64,000 bases of DNA from the NCBI RefSeq assembly GCF_005280295.1, contig NZ_CP040020.1:2232001-2296000 (forward strand), written 5' to 3'. Origin of the DNA: Brevibacterium sp. CS2. Its GTDB lineage: Bacteria > Actinomycetota > Actinomycetes > Actinomycetales > Brevibacteriaceae. The position numbers were made by a program, and so were the translations under genes. Positions 27,135-35,566 of this stretch are shown here, piece after piece (positions within the stretch are counted from its first letter, which is position 1; each line of letters begins with the position of its first letter). The notes below the pieces were generated by a model. It worked only from the letters and a program-made list of their open reading frames with translations. It ran no database searches and was not told where the DNA came from.

Positions 27135-27449
27135 CTATCCTCCGTTCTCAGCGAGTATCGATTCGTAGTCTCGCCCGCCGTAGAAGATGCCGATGATTGC
27201 GACCACCTCTTCGAGCACGGCGAACGCGATCACCACTCGTCTTCTGTAGCCGATCGTGCGGAGCCCCGGTCTGATGTCATCGCGTTCGGAACCACGGAAG
27301 GGAAAGTCTCCAAGCCCCTCGCAGAAGTCGACGATTGCATTGGTGAATCGCAATGCGGTGTCGGGTGAATCAGCATCGGCGATGTAGTCGTACAGGTCAT
27401 CGAGCTGACTGAGCGAGTCGCGGCCGAAGACGACGCGGTAGTCGTTCAC
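27135..27449 (-). CDS. parE: ParE/RelE-superfamily toxin
   Basis: 104 residues: YRVVFGRDSLSQLDDLYDYIAD at the N-terminus, then DFCEGLGDFPFRGSERDDIRPGLRTIGYRRRVVIAFAVLEE, ending VAIIGIFYGGRDYESIL. This is the ParE fold (alpha-hairpin plus beta-sheet with the FYGGRDYE end), which poisons DNA gyrase in characterised ParE toxins. The start overlaps the stop of the antitoxin gene by 4 bases, the normal antitoxin-first order of ParDE operons. Confidence 0.85.
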   Translation of the reverse strand: MNDYRVVFGRDSLSQLDDLYDYIADADSPDTALRFTNAIVDFCEGLGDFPFRGSERDDIRPGLRTIGYRRRVVIAFAVLEEVVAIIGIFYGGRDYESILAENGG

Positions 27450-27715
27450 GTCTCGCGGGAGTGCCGAGATGCAAGGCGGGCTCGAACCTCATCCGGACTC
27501 GCGGCTTCGGCAGGTGATTCGACCGCGGAGTCGTAGGCGGCGGCGACCTCGTCCTGCAACCACCGTTCGATCGCAAAATCGCGGGCGAACAGAGCACGCA
27601 ACCCATCTCGGACGACTTCGCTCTCACTCGCGTACTCTCCCGAGCGGACCCGCTCGCGGAGGGCGTCGGCCATGTCGTTGGGGAGCGTGATGCTCAATTG
27701 ACGGGTGGTCCGCAT
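27446..27715 (-). CDS. parD: ParD-family antitoxin
   Basis: 89 residues: an N-terminal ribbon-helix-helix (RQLSITLPNDMADALRERV, then YASESEVVRDGLRALFARD) followed by a disordered acidic tail (VEAAYDS-like, SPAEAASPDEVRARLA) that would wrap the toxin. The RHH dimer should repress its own promoter just upstream. The pair is inserted between the decayed LysE gene and a divergent MFS gene. Confidence 0.85.
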   Translation of the reverse strand: MRTTRQLSITLPNDMADALRERVRSGEYASESEVVRDGLRALFARDFAIERWLQDEVAAAYDSAVESPAEAASPDEVRARLASRHSRET

Positions 27716-27957
27716 GATCGACCTCCGAACTCCGATGGGATTCCATCCTACTCAGGGCGAGGCCTGCAGGCGAGGCTCGTTCGAGAGGATTTCGACGGTG
27801 CCGCGGGCGACGCTCGAGGGTGAGCTGTGCCTCAGTGCTGCATCGACCGTAGGAACCGCGCGGAGGACGCTCCGTGGGTAGGATCGGAACCGGCCGCGAC
27901 GACGAGGCACCTTCCGCTGCGAGGGGCTCTCCGGTCGGGGCGGAGAGGAGAGCACGC

Positions 27958-29166
27958 ATGCGCAGGTCGTCCGACGGATCCGCCCCGCTCCGGCTCGGAC
28001 GGACGGGCTACTTCTGGGCGGCAGCCTCTGTCCTCGCACTCGGCCTGTGGTCCTCCGGGTCGCCGAGCGTCCTCTACCCGATCTACGCGGACCGGTGGGA
28101 CCTCGCGCCGGTCGTCGTGACGTCGGTGTTCGCCACCTACCAGCTCTCGCTCATGGTCGTGCTGCCGCTGTTCGGCAATCTGTCCGACCTCTACGGCAGA
28201 CGACGGGTGATGATCGCCGGCATCACTCTGATCGGGCTCTCGGCTCTCGTCTTCGCGTTCGCCCCGAACGTGGCGTTCCTCTACGCCGGGCGCGTCCTCC
28301 AGGGTGCGGGAACCGGGCTCACGGTGGGCGCAGCCACTGCGGCGCTGACGGAGAACAACCCCACTGCGAATCCGCGCTTCGCGAGCACCACTGCCACCGT
28401 CGCGACCGCCACCGGTCTCGCCTGCGCCCTGGTCCTCAGCGGTGTGCTCGCCGAGCACGTCCCACTGCCGCTGGTGTGGAGCTACATCGTCCTCCTCGGC
28501 CTGGCCGCAGTGTCGATCACCGCGCTCGTGCTCAGCCCGGACGACCGGCCCGCCGCCCGGGCGAGGTGGCGCCCGCAGGCCCCGTATGTGCCGGCGGGGA
28601 TGCGCCTCGGGTTCCTCATCGCGACCCTGTCCGCGGCGCTCGCGTACTGCGTCGGCGCGATCTTCCTCTCGCTCGGCGCGACGATGATCGACCAGTTCAC
28701 GAGCACCGACAACACCGCAGTCGTCGGCGGTCTGCTGGGAGCGTCGGCCGCCTGCATCGGACTCACCGGGCTGTTCCTCGGACGTGCGCGCGCCGGCGCG
28801 CTCGTCGCCGCCGGAGCGCTGGCCACCGTACTCAGCGTCGGACTCATGGCCGCGGCGAGCGCATTCGAGTCCCTGCCGCTGTTCTTCGCCTGGTGCATCG
28901 TCGGCGGCATCGCCTACTCGCTGGCATTCACCGGCGGGCTCGGCGTCATCAACCGGATCGCTCCGGATGAGCACCGCGGTGCCGTGCTCTCCCTGCTCTA
29001 CCTCGTCGCCTACACCCTCCAGGCGGTGGCCGTGCTCGGGGTCGGGGTGCTCGCGACCGCCGGCTCGCTCGGCGCGGCAGTGGGTATCGCCGCCGTCGTA
29101 CTCGCCGTCGTCTGCGTCACCGTGCTCGCGCTCCTCCTCGTCGATCGGCGGGCAGGAGCAGCCTGA
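27958..29166 (+). CDS. MFS transporter
   Basis: 402 residues with 12 hydrophobic segments: GLWSSGSPSVLYPIYADRW in helix 1, then the MFS loop motif GNLSDLYGRRRVMIAG and helix-4 motif RVLQGAGTGLTVGAATAAL. I chose ATG 27958 because GGAGAGGAGAG precedes it; the longer frame from 27874 adds a polar tail without support. It stands as a single-gene unit and its stop lies 3 bp before the convergent nitroreductase's stop. The substrate is unknown; the helix-4 pattern suits a drug or metabolite exporter. Confidence 0.8.
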   Translation: MRRSSDGSAPLRLGRTGYFWAAASVLALGLWSSGSPSVLYPIYADRWDLAPVVVTSVFATYQLSLMVVLPLFGNLSDLYGRRRVMIAGITLIGLSALVFAFAPNVAFLYAGRVLQGAGTGLTVGAATAALTENNPTANPRFASTTATVATATGLACALVLSGVLAEHVPLPLVWSYIVLLGLAAVSITALVLSPDDRPAARARWRPQAPYVPAGMRLGFLIATLSAALAYCVGAIFLSLGATMIDQFTSTDNTAVVGGLLGASAACIGLTGLFLGRARAGALVAAGALATVLSVGLMAAASAFESLPLFFAWCIVGGIAYSLAFTGGLGVINRIAPDEHRGAVLSLLYLVAYTLQAVAVLGVGVLATAGSLGAAVGIAAVVLAVVCVTVLALLLVDRRAGAA

Positions 29167-29169
29167 GGG

Positions 29170-29922
29170 TCAGTTCGCAGGTTCGTCGAAGCCGACGAAC
29201 ACCGTCGCCTCGTCCACCGACTTGCGGGCGGACACGACGCTGTTCGCCGGGAAGGACTCGTCCGGGTGGCCGATGGCGATCGCGATCATGATGACCTGGT
29301 CCTCGGCGATGCCGGCGTGCTCCCGCACGACGGGGGACTGCATGATGCCCTGCGAGTTGACGCAGCAGCCGAGGCCCCGGGACCATGCCGCGTTGACGAG
29401 TGCGGTGGCGACCGCTCCGCAGTCGAACACCGGCACGTCCCCGCCGTGGAGGTCGCGGTCGTAGGTGACGATGATGCAGGCCGGGGCGTCGAACTGCCGG
29501 AATCCGCGGAGCACCCAGTCCTGGCGTGCAGGCTTGTCCTCGCGTGCGATGCCCATGGCGGCGAAGAGCTGCTTGGCGACGCCGATCTGGCGCTCCCGGT
29601 GCTTGCCCTGGTACGGGTCGGAGCCGCGGAACTCCCGCGACTCCGGGATGCCGGCGAGGTTGCGCTCGACGTTGCCGGCGCGGATCCGCTCGAGGGGCTC
29701 GCCGGTGATGACGTAGAAGTTCCACGGCTGGCTGTTGAGTGAGGACGGCGACCGGATCGCCAGGCCGATGATCTCCTCGATCACGGCCCGGGACACGGGT
29801 TCGTCGGTGAACCCGCGGATCGTCCGGCGTCCGAGCACCACCTCGTCGTAGGTCATAGGGAGGGGCTGCAGGGTGCGCTCCGCACTCCTCGGTGCTGTTC
29901 TCGGTGAGACGACTGTGTCCAT
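29170..29922 (-). CDS. Nitroreductase-family flavoprotein
   Basis: 250 residues with FMN-binding and nitroreductase motifs: VVLGRRTIRGFTDEPVSRAVIEEIIGLAIRSPSSLNSQPWNFYVITG near the start, then NAAWSRGLGCCVNSQGIMQSP and AIAIGHPDESFPAN at the end. The enzyme reduces nitroaromatics or quinones with NAD(P)H. The first ~45 codons of this gene (DNA 29773-29861, plus the start region near 29910) are duplicated at 30691-30852 on the same strand. Confidence 0.85.
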   Translation of the reverse strand: MDTVVSPRTAPRSAERTLQPLPMTYDEVVLGRRTIRGFTDEPVSRAVIEEIIGLAIRSPSSLNSQPWNFYVITGEPLERIRAGNVERNLAGIPESREFRGSDPYQGKHRERQIGVAKQLFAAMGIAREDKPARQDWVLRGFRQFDAPACIIVTYDRDLHGGDVPVFDCGAVATALVNAAWSRGLGCCVNSQGIMQSPVVREHAGIAEDQVIMIAIAIGHPDESFPANSVVSARKSVDEATVFVGFDEPAN

Positions 29923-30125
29923 CCCTCATAACTATCACATCGCCGGCAGGATCATCCGCCGCCGGTCCCCGTCGAGGTGGTCGAGCCGGTCGACGGCCGC
30001 GAGCTCGGCATCGCGGCGAAGGCCCTATCGCTGTGATCGTCGATGGTGTAGGACTGCACCATGCACACCACGGGAGCCAGCAGCGCACAGGAGCACGGCC
30101 GCGATCCGCACGACAGGTTCGGCCG

Positions 30126-30860
30126 ATGAGCGTCGCCGAGGAGTGGCCGCCGATCGTCGACCGCGCCGTCTGGGACGACGCGCGTGCCGTGCTGCAGCAG
30201 GAGAAGGCGCTCACCCGGATGAAGGACGCGATCAGCGCCGCCCGGCGCCGGATGCCCATGGTCGAGGTGCGCTCCGACTACCGCTTCCACGGCCCGGACG
30301 GCACCGCGACGCTGCTCGACCTGTTCGACGGGCACCCGCAGCTCATCGTCCAGCACTTCATGTTCGGACCCGATTGGCAGGAGGGGTGCGACGGGTGCTC
30401 GATGATGGCCGAGCACATCGGGCCGCTCTCCCACCTCCATGCGCGGCGGACCGCGTTCGTGCTCAGCTCGCGCGCCCCGCTCGAGCGCCTGCACGCCTTC
30501 CGCGAGCGCATGGGCTGGGACCTGCCGTGGTACTCGACCGAGGGCGACGCCTTCAACATCGAGTTCGGGGCGACCGTCGACGGCGAAGAGCAGCAGGCGA
30601 TCAGCGTGTTCCTGCGCCGCGGCGACCGCGTCTTCCACACCTGGTCGATCTACGCCCGCGGTGAGGAGCCCTTCATGATGGTCTTCGACCTCCTCGATCT
30701 CGGCCCGGGACACGGGTTCGTCGGTGAACCCGCGGATCGTCCGGCGCCCGAGCACCACCTCGTCGTAGGTCATGGGGAGGGTGGCTGTGGGGGTGTCGGA
30801 GCCTGCCGGCGCGTTTCCGGGTGCTTCTCTCTGCAAGACGACTGTGTCCATGATCAATGA
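30126..30860 (+). pseudogene. DUF899 thioredoxin-like protein, C-terminus replaced by foreign sequence
   Basis: Reads as DUF899 (AhpC/thioredoxin-like) up to about residue 190: VEVRSDYRFHGPDGTATLLDLFDGHPQLIVQHFMFGPDWQEGCDGCS has the CxxC motif, then FHTWSIYARGEEPFMMVFDLLDL. After that the frame is the antisense of a duplicated nitroreductase gene start (30691 onward), with no similarity to DUF899 family ends. The normal family tail (about 30-50 residues) is therefore lost and the ORF stops at 30860. Start ATG 30126. Either a deletion fused the two genes or a duplication inserted there. Confidence 0.7.
30691..30852 (-). pseudogene. Duplicated N-terminal fragment of a nitroreductase gene
   Basis: On the minus strand the frame reads MDTVVLQREAPGN through MTYDEVVLGRRTIRGFTDEPVSRAEIEE, matching residues 1-50 of the intact nitroreductase at 29170-29922. 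The DNA at 30691-30779 is nearly identical to 29773-29861 (one to three differences per 30 bases), and the start region GACGACTGTGTCCAT occurs at both. No further nitroreductase coding sequence follows, so this is a dead fragment of a former paralogue, cut at the DUF899 junction. Confidence 0.75.
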
Positions 30861-30924
30861 TTACCACAGGCGCACCCCGGGGGTCGAAGAGCTCAATGAC
30901 CGGGCGCCCGCCCGGGTGCGGGGG

Positions 30925-31446
30925 TCACGGCCGTCGGCGCTCGACGATGACCGTGTCACGCCACTGCCCGGCCTGAGGCCCGTAGGTCATGAGCGCGATC
31001 CGCTCCCGGCGGCCCACCGTGCGGAACCCGGCGCGCTTGTGCAGGCGGACGCTCGCGGTGTTCTCCGGGAACAGCGAGCCCTGGATCGTCCACACGCCGT
31101 GCTCATCAGCGACACGGATGAACTCGGCCAGCAGCCGCGCGCCGAGGCCGCGGCCGAACTCCTCGGGGTGGACGTACACCGAGTGCTCGACGACGCCCCG
31201 GTACACCGCGCGGGCCGACACCGGCGTGGCGGCCGCCCAGCCGCGCACCCGCTCGTCGTCATCGACGGCGACGAGGCGCAGCGCGGGGATCCGGCGCTCC
31301 GCGAACTCCTCCCAGCTCGCCGGGGGTGCGGAATCGAAGGTCGCCTGCCCGGTCGCGATCCCGGCCCGGTAGATCTCCTCCACCGCCGGCCAGTCCGCCT
31401 CCGTCATCACGCGGAAGCGCACCCCCGGGCCCGAGGCGCCGCTCAT
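30925..31446 (-). CDS. GNAT acetyltransferase (ArsN1/Pat-like)
   Basis: 173 residues. The N-terminus MTEADWPAVEEIYRAGIATGQATF, followed by APPASWEEFAERR and VYVHPEEFGRGLGARLLAEFI (acetyl-CoA loop), ending ERIALMTYGPQAGQWRDTVIVERR, matches phosphinothricin-N-acetyltransferase-like GNATs, which include the arsinothricin acetyltransferase ArsN1 in arsenic operons. Its start (ATG 31446) overlaps the flavoprotein stop. The arsenic link is an inference from the neighbours and operators; phosphinothricin or methionine-sulfoximine detoxification would fit the same fold. Confidence 0.75.
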   Translation of the reverse strand: MSGASGPGVRFRVMTEADWPAVEEIYRAGIATGQATFDSAPPASWEEFAERRIPALRLVAVDDDERVRGWAAATPVSARAVYRGVVEHSVYVHPEEFGRGLGARLLAEFIRVADEHGVWTIQGSLFPENTASVRLHKRAGFRTVGRRERIALMTYGPQAGQWRDTVIVERRRP

Positions 31447-32897
31447 GCGTGCGACCGCTGTCCGCTGCGCCCGTGCGCGGTGCCCGTGGGGATGCCGAGC
31501 GACACCGGGGCCGCCGGTGGGCAGCACGCGCTCACCGGCGGGCAGCACGCGGCGTCGGCATCCGTGCCGCTGTCGCCGGAGTCGGCGCAGTCAGGGGTGT
31601 CGCAGCCGCCCTCGTCTCCGTCCACGGAGCCGAGGCCCGCGGAGCACACCCCGGTCTCCGGCAGCACGAGCTCGACGCGCTCGGCCGCCTCCCGGTCGCC
31701 GGCGAGCGCGGCCGCGATCGAGCGCACCTGCTCGTAGCCGGTGGCCATGAGGAACGTCGGTGCCCGGCCGTAGGACTTCATCCCCACGATGTAGAAGTCC
31801 GGATCCGGGTGCGCGAGCAGCCTCGCACCGTGCGGGGGCACGGTCCCGCAGCTGTGGAACTCGGGGTCGATGAGCGGACCGAGCTCCCGCGGCGCCTCGA
31901 CGACGGGATCGAGAGCGAGGCGGACCTCGCGCAGCATGCCGAGGTCCGGCCGGAACCCGGTCGTCGGCACCACCCGGTCCACCTCGAGCGCGACGGGGCC
32001 GGCCGGGGTGTCGGCATGGACGGTCACGCCGTCGCCCGATTCCAGACCGGTGATGGTGAACTCGGTGTGCAGCTCGACGGCGCCGCTCTCGACGAGTGCG
32101 CGCAGGCGCGCGCCGAGCGCGCCGCGGGCCGGGAGCCCGTCCTGGTCCTCCCCGCCGTAGACGGCGTCAGGGAGTGCGGACCGGATCGCCCAGCTGATGC
32201 GGGTGTCCGCCTCCTCCGCCCGGAGCTCGGCGAGGGCGAGCAGGGTGTTCGCAGCCGAATGGCCCGCACCGACGACGAGCACGCGGCGGCCGGCGAACTC
32301 CGCCCGGTCCCGGCCGGTGACGTCCGGCAGGGGAGAGGTGACGAGTCCGGCGGCGCGGGCGGCCGCCTCGCCGGTGGCGGGAAGTCCCGCCTGCCCGAGC
32401 GGGTTCGGGGTGTGCCACGTGCCCGAGGCGTCGATCACCGCACGCACGCGGTGATCGGTGACCGCGCCCTGCGCGTCGGCGACCCGGACGAGGAACGGGG
32501 TGGTCTCGCGCTCGTGGCTGCGGGTCCGATCCATGCCCTCGCGGCTGACTGCGACGACCCGGGTACTCGTGCGGATCCGTCCGCTGAGCTCCGGGGTCGC
32601 GGCGAGCGGCGCGAGGTAGTCGGCGACGAGCTCCGCCCCGGTGGGCAGGCGGTCGAGGTCGGGCTCCGTCCAGCCGGTCGATTCAAGGAGTGCGCGGGCG
32701 GCGGGGTCGATGTCGTACCGCCATGGGGAGAAGAGGCGGATGTGGCCCCAGGCGTTCACCGCGGATGCCGGTTCCGGGCCCGCCTCGAACACGATCGGCT
32801 CGAGCCCGCGGGCCAGCAGGTGCGCCGCCGCGGCGAGACCGACCGGGCCAGCTCCGATCACGGCGACGGGCAGTGTGGACGGGTCGGCTGCGGGCAC
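31443..32897 (-). CDS. FAD-dependent oxidoreductase with Cys-rich tail (ArsO-like)
   Basis: 484 residues from GTG 32897, with GAGGAGACGCCC just before it. The FAD Rossmann motif VIGAGPVGLAAAAHLLARG opens the protein, a second dinucleotide motif VVGAGHSAANTLLAL follows near residue 200, and IVGMKSYGRAPTFLMATGYEQVRSI is typical of flavin monooxygenases. The C-terminus has eight or more cysteines, including GGCDTPDC, two CCPP pairs and a free VCSAG, as in flavoproteins found in ars operons (ArsO). Paired cysteines suggest thiol-metalloid binding. It forms an operon with the GNAT gene and is divergent from an MFS gene behind ArsR-like operators. Confidence 0.8.
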   Translation of the reverse strand: MPAADPSTLPVAVIGAGPVGLAAAAHLLARGLEPIVFEAGPEPASAVNAWGHIRLFSPWRYDIDPAARALLESTGWTEPDLDRLPTGAELVADYLAPLAATPELSGRIRTSTRVVAVSREGMDRTRSHERETTPFLVRVADAQGAVTDHRVRAVIDASGTWHTPNPLGQAGLPATGEAAARAAGLVTSPLPDVTGRDRAEFAGRRVLVVGAGHSAANTLLALAELRAEEADTRISWAIRSALPDAVYGGEDQDGLPARGALGARLRALVESGAVELHTEFTITGLESGDGVTVHADTPAGPVALEVDRVVPTTGFRPDLGMLREVRLALDPVVEAPRELGPLIDPEFHSCGTVPPHGARLLAHPDPDFYIVGMKSYGRAPTFLMATGYEQVRSIAAALAGDREAAERVELVLPETGVCSAGLGSVDGDEGGCDTPDCADSGDSGTDADAACCPPVSACCPPAAPVSLGIPTGTAHGRSGQRSHA

Positions 32898-32947
32898 GGG
32901 CGTCTCCTCGGTTCGGGGTGCGCACGGTGGTCGCCGCACGCGGCTCA

Positions 32948-33015
32948 ATCGACAGCCATCGCACATCGATGGCTGTCGATGTACAGCCAAGCATGTCGTA
33001 TCGACAGATGTCAAT
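32948..33015. promoter_or_regulatory. Two ArsR/SmtB-like operators between divergent genes
   Basis: Site 1: a 14-bp perfect inverted repeat, ATCGACAGCCATCG (32948-32961) and its complement (32967-32980), with a 5-base gap. Site 2: ATCGACA-GA-TGTCAAT (33000-33015), the near-palindromic core seen at ArsR/SmtB repressor sites. Both lie in the region between the flavoprotein and the MFS gene, so one metalloregulator could control both directions. No arsR-like gene is present in this window, so the regulator would act in trans. Confidence 0.6.
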
Positions 33016-33069
33016 CTATGGGCATAATGGGGGAGTGACCACAGCGATGAGACCTGCCGGACCTGTTCG

Positions 33070-34260
33070 ATGACCGACCGACCCCGGGGTGGGATGACGG
33101 CCCTGTGCCTGGCCCAGATCACCAGTTGGGGACTGCTCTACTACTCGCTGCCCGTCGCCGTCGTCCCGGTCTCCGCGGACACCGGGTGGAGCCACACGAC
33201 GGTCACCGCCGCACTCGCCGCAGGCCTCCTCGTGTCCGCGGTGCTCGGCGTCCGGGTGGGCCGGCTCCTCGACGTCCGCGGGCCGCGTGCGGTGATGACC
33301 ACCGGCTCCGTCATCGGGGTGCTCGCCCTGCTGCTCGTCGCCTGGTCGCCGAACCTGCCGATGTTCTTCGCCGCCTGGCTGCTCGCCGGCTTCGCTCAGG
33401 CCGCGGTGCTCTACCCGCCCGCGTTCGCCGTCATCACCCGCTGGTACGGGCCCCGGCGCGTCGGTCCACTCACCACGCTCACGCTCGTCGGCGGCTTCGC
33501 CTCGACGGTGTTCGCCCCGCTCGTCGCCTTCCTCGTCGAGGTGTTCGGGTGGCGCGGGAGCTACCTCGTCATGGCGGGCATCCTTGCGCTCGTCACCATC
33601 CCGCTGCACGCGCTGTTCCTCAACGGTCCGTGGTCCGACGGCGCCCCTGTCCGGGCCACCACCGCTGCGACGGCGGAGATCCGGCAGGTCACCCGCTCCG
33701 CCCGGTTCCGGATCCTGCAGATCACCATGGCGGTGGCGACCTTCACCCTCTTCGCGGTGACGATCAACATCATCCCGATGTTCCTCGAGCGCGGGATGAG
33801 CTACGAGATGGCGGCCCTGTCGCTCGGCCTCGTCGGCGCCGGGCAGGTCATCGGCCGCATCGGGTACCCGCAGTTCGCCCGCGCCACCACACCTCGGATG
33901 AGGACGGTCACGGTGTTCATCGCCGGCGCCGCAGCACTCTGGGTGCTGGCGCTGCTCCCGCAGCCGTACTGGCTGCTCGTGGCGGTCGCGATCCTCGCCG
34001 GAGGAGTGCGCGGGTGCCACACACTGCTCCAGGCGACTGCGGTGTCGGACCGCTGGGGGACGAAGAACTTCGGCGCGATCAACGGCGCTTTCGTCGCACC
34101 GATGACCGCCGTCGGAGCGGTCGCCCTGGTTGCCGGGCCGGGTCTGGCCGAGCTGCTCGGCGGCTACCCAGCGATGGCGGTCATCATGGCCGCACTGCTG
34201 ACCGGGGCCGCGCTCGTGGCGATGAGGGAGCCGCAGCCGAGGCCGGCGCCTCACCCCTGA
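33070..34260 (+). CDS. MFS transporter, divergent from the flavoprotein
   Basis: 396 residues with 12 hydrophobic segments: TALCLAQITSWGLLYYSLPVAVVPVS starts helix 1, with SWGLLYYS and GVRVGRLLDVRGPRAVMTTG between helices 2 and 3. This pattern occurs in MFS exporters of arsenic-related operons and in monocarboxylate-type MFS. ATG 33070 overlaps by four bases the stop of a tiny possible upstream ORF (GTG 33036, VTTAMRPAGPVR), a possible coupling device behind the ArsR-like operators. Substrate (arsenical or other) is inference. Confidence 0.75.
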   Translation: MTDRPRGGMTALCLAQITSWGLLYYSLPVAVVPVSADTGWSHTTVTAALAAGLLVSAVLGVRVGRLLDVRGPRAVMTTGSVIGVLALLLVAWSPNLPMFFAAWLLAGFAQAAVLYPPAFAVITRWYGPRRVGPLTTLTLVGGFASTVFAPLVAFLVEVFGWRGSYLVMAGILALVTIPLHALFLNGPWSDGAPVRATTAATAEIRQVTRSARFRILQITMAVATFTLFAVTINIIPMFLERGMSYEMAALSLGLVGAGQVIGRIGYPQFARATTPRMRTVTVFIAGAAALWVLALLPQPYWLLVAVAILAGGVRGCHTLLQATAVSDRWGTKNFGAINGAFVAPMTAVGAVALVAGPGLAELLGGYPAMAVIMAALLTGAALVAMREPQPRPAPHP

Positions 34261-34359
34261 TGGACGGGCAGCTCCACATGCACGGCGAATCCACGGGCCG
34301 GAGCGGGGTCAGCGCCGGCCGGTGAGGCCCGGATCCTGGCCCTCGCATACCATCGATGC

Positions 34360-35127
34360 GTGCCGAATCCTCCAGAATCCGCCGCCCGTCCCGACGACCA
34401 CGACGACGGGCCGCCCGCCGACAGCCGCTACCAGAAGCTCGACAGCGCAGCGGTCCGTGATTCGACGGCTCGCCTGCAGCGGAGGATCAGGAGTCGGTTC
34501 CCCGACCGGGGTCTGTGGGAGGTGTGCAGCGAGCTCCTCGGCCTCGTCGACGAGGTCATCGAGGGCGGCGGGATCAGCCGCCGCCGGGTCGGCCTCGCCC
34601 GGCTGCTCTCGCGTGCCGCGATCATCACCGTCATCGTCGTCTTCGGCGGCGCGATCGTGCTCGCCGGCGTTGCGGTCTGGGCAGGAGCCGATGCCCTGGG
34701 GCCGATCGACCTGCTGCCGCTGCTCGAAACCGCGGTGAACAACCTCGTGTTCGCCGGCATCGCGATCTTCTTCCTCGTCGCAGTCCCGGAGCGCATGGAG
34801 CGTGCGCGGGTGCTGCGCCTCGTCCACCGTCTGCGCTCGCTCGCCCACGTCATCGACATGCACCAGCTCACCAAGGTGCCCGAGCGGCTCGAACGCGGCC
34901 GGCGTGAGGACGATGGTCTCGATCTGACCCGTGAACAGCTCGCCCACTACTTCGACTACTGCACGGAGATGCTCTCCCTCGTCGGCAAGGCGGCGGCGCT
35001 GTTCGCCGAGGACACCACCGATGGCGAGGTGCTCGACGCGGTCGAGGGCATCGAGACGCTGACCTCCGACATGGCGCGCAAGGTGTGGCAGAAGATCGCG
35101 GTGCTCCAGTCCCAGAGCGGCGCCTGA
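34360..35127 (+). CDS. Conserved membrane protein of unknown function
   Basis: 255 residues. A polar N-terminus (PDDHDDGPPADSRYQKLD) is followed by an amphipathic stretch (RLQRRIRSRFPDRGLWEVCSELL), then two hydrophobic helices (AAIITVIVVFGGAIVLAGVAVW at about 86-108 and FAGIAIFFLVAVPERM at about 130-145) and an alpha-helical cytoplasmic tail. The tail ends AEDTTDGEVLDAVEGIETLTSDMARKVWQKIAVLQSQ. I recognise no family. The start is the GTG at 34360. No obvious operon partner. Confidence 0.6.
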   Translation: MPNPPESAARPDDHDDGPPADSRYQKLDSAAVRDSTARLQRRIRSRFPDRGLWEVCSELLGLVDEVIEGGGISRRRVGLARLLSRAAIITVIVVFGGAIVLAGVAVWAGADALGPIDLLPLLETAVNNLVFAGIAIFFLVAVPERMERARVLRLVHRLRSLAHVIDMHQLTKVPERLERGRREDDGLDLTREQLAHYFDYCTEMLSLVGKAAALFAEDTTDGEVLDAVEGIETLTSDMARKVWQKIAVLQSQSGA

Positions 35128-35161
35128 CGGATCTCCGTCGCATCAGGTGAGAGCGGGGGGC

Positions 35162-35467
35162 TCAGAACCGGAAGGGGATGGGGATCCCGCCCAGGCAGCA
35201 CACGCCCTGCACATTGCCGCCGCCGGCCTTGAGCGAGGTCGCGGCGCGGGAGCAGCGGCCGAACTGGGACATCGAGGGGCGGATCCCGCCGATCACTCCG
35301 CGTTCGGCGATGATCGAGCGGATCACGGCCGAGCAGGAGCGCTCGGCGCCGGCGACGAGGGAGGCGCAGGTGAATCCCTTGCGCGGCGAGATGTGCCGCT
35401 GGTACATGCGGATGGCGCGGTCGGCGCCGAAGCGCGGGGCACGGGTGATCGGGCGTGTGTTCGACAT
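35162..35467 (-). CDS. yidD: YidD-like membrane protein insertion efficiency factor
   Basis: 101 residues. The stretch ADRAIRMYQRHISPRKGFTCASLVAGAERSCSAVIRSII corresponds to the YidD core (xYQRxISP...C...C), and the final cysteines VQGVCCLGG are also preserved. YidD assists Sec/YidC-dependent insertion of inner-membrane proteins. Here it stands alone, not in the usual rnpA-yidD-yidC cluster, as is sometimes seen for a second copy in actinobacteria. Confidence 0.75.
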   Translation of the reverse strand: MSNTRPITRAPRFGADRAIRMYQRHISPRKGFTCASLVAGAERSCSAVIRSIIAERGVIGGIRPSMSQFGRCSRAATSLKAGGGNVQGVCCLGGIPIPFRF

Positions 35468-35566
35468 GCTCCGACAGTAGACCCGATGGCGCGCCGGGTA
35501 CAGGGTGACCTGCCGGAAACCGGGGCCGACCGGCCCGGTGGTGCACCACGGACCTGCGGCCGGGGT

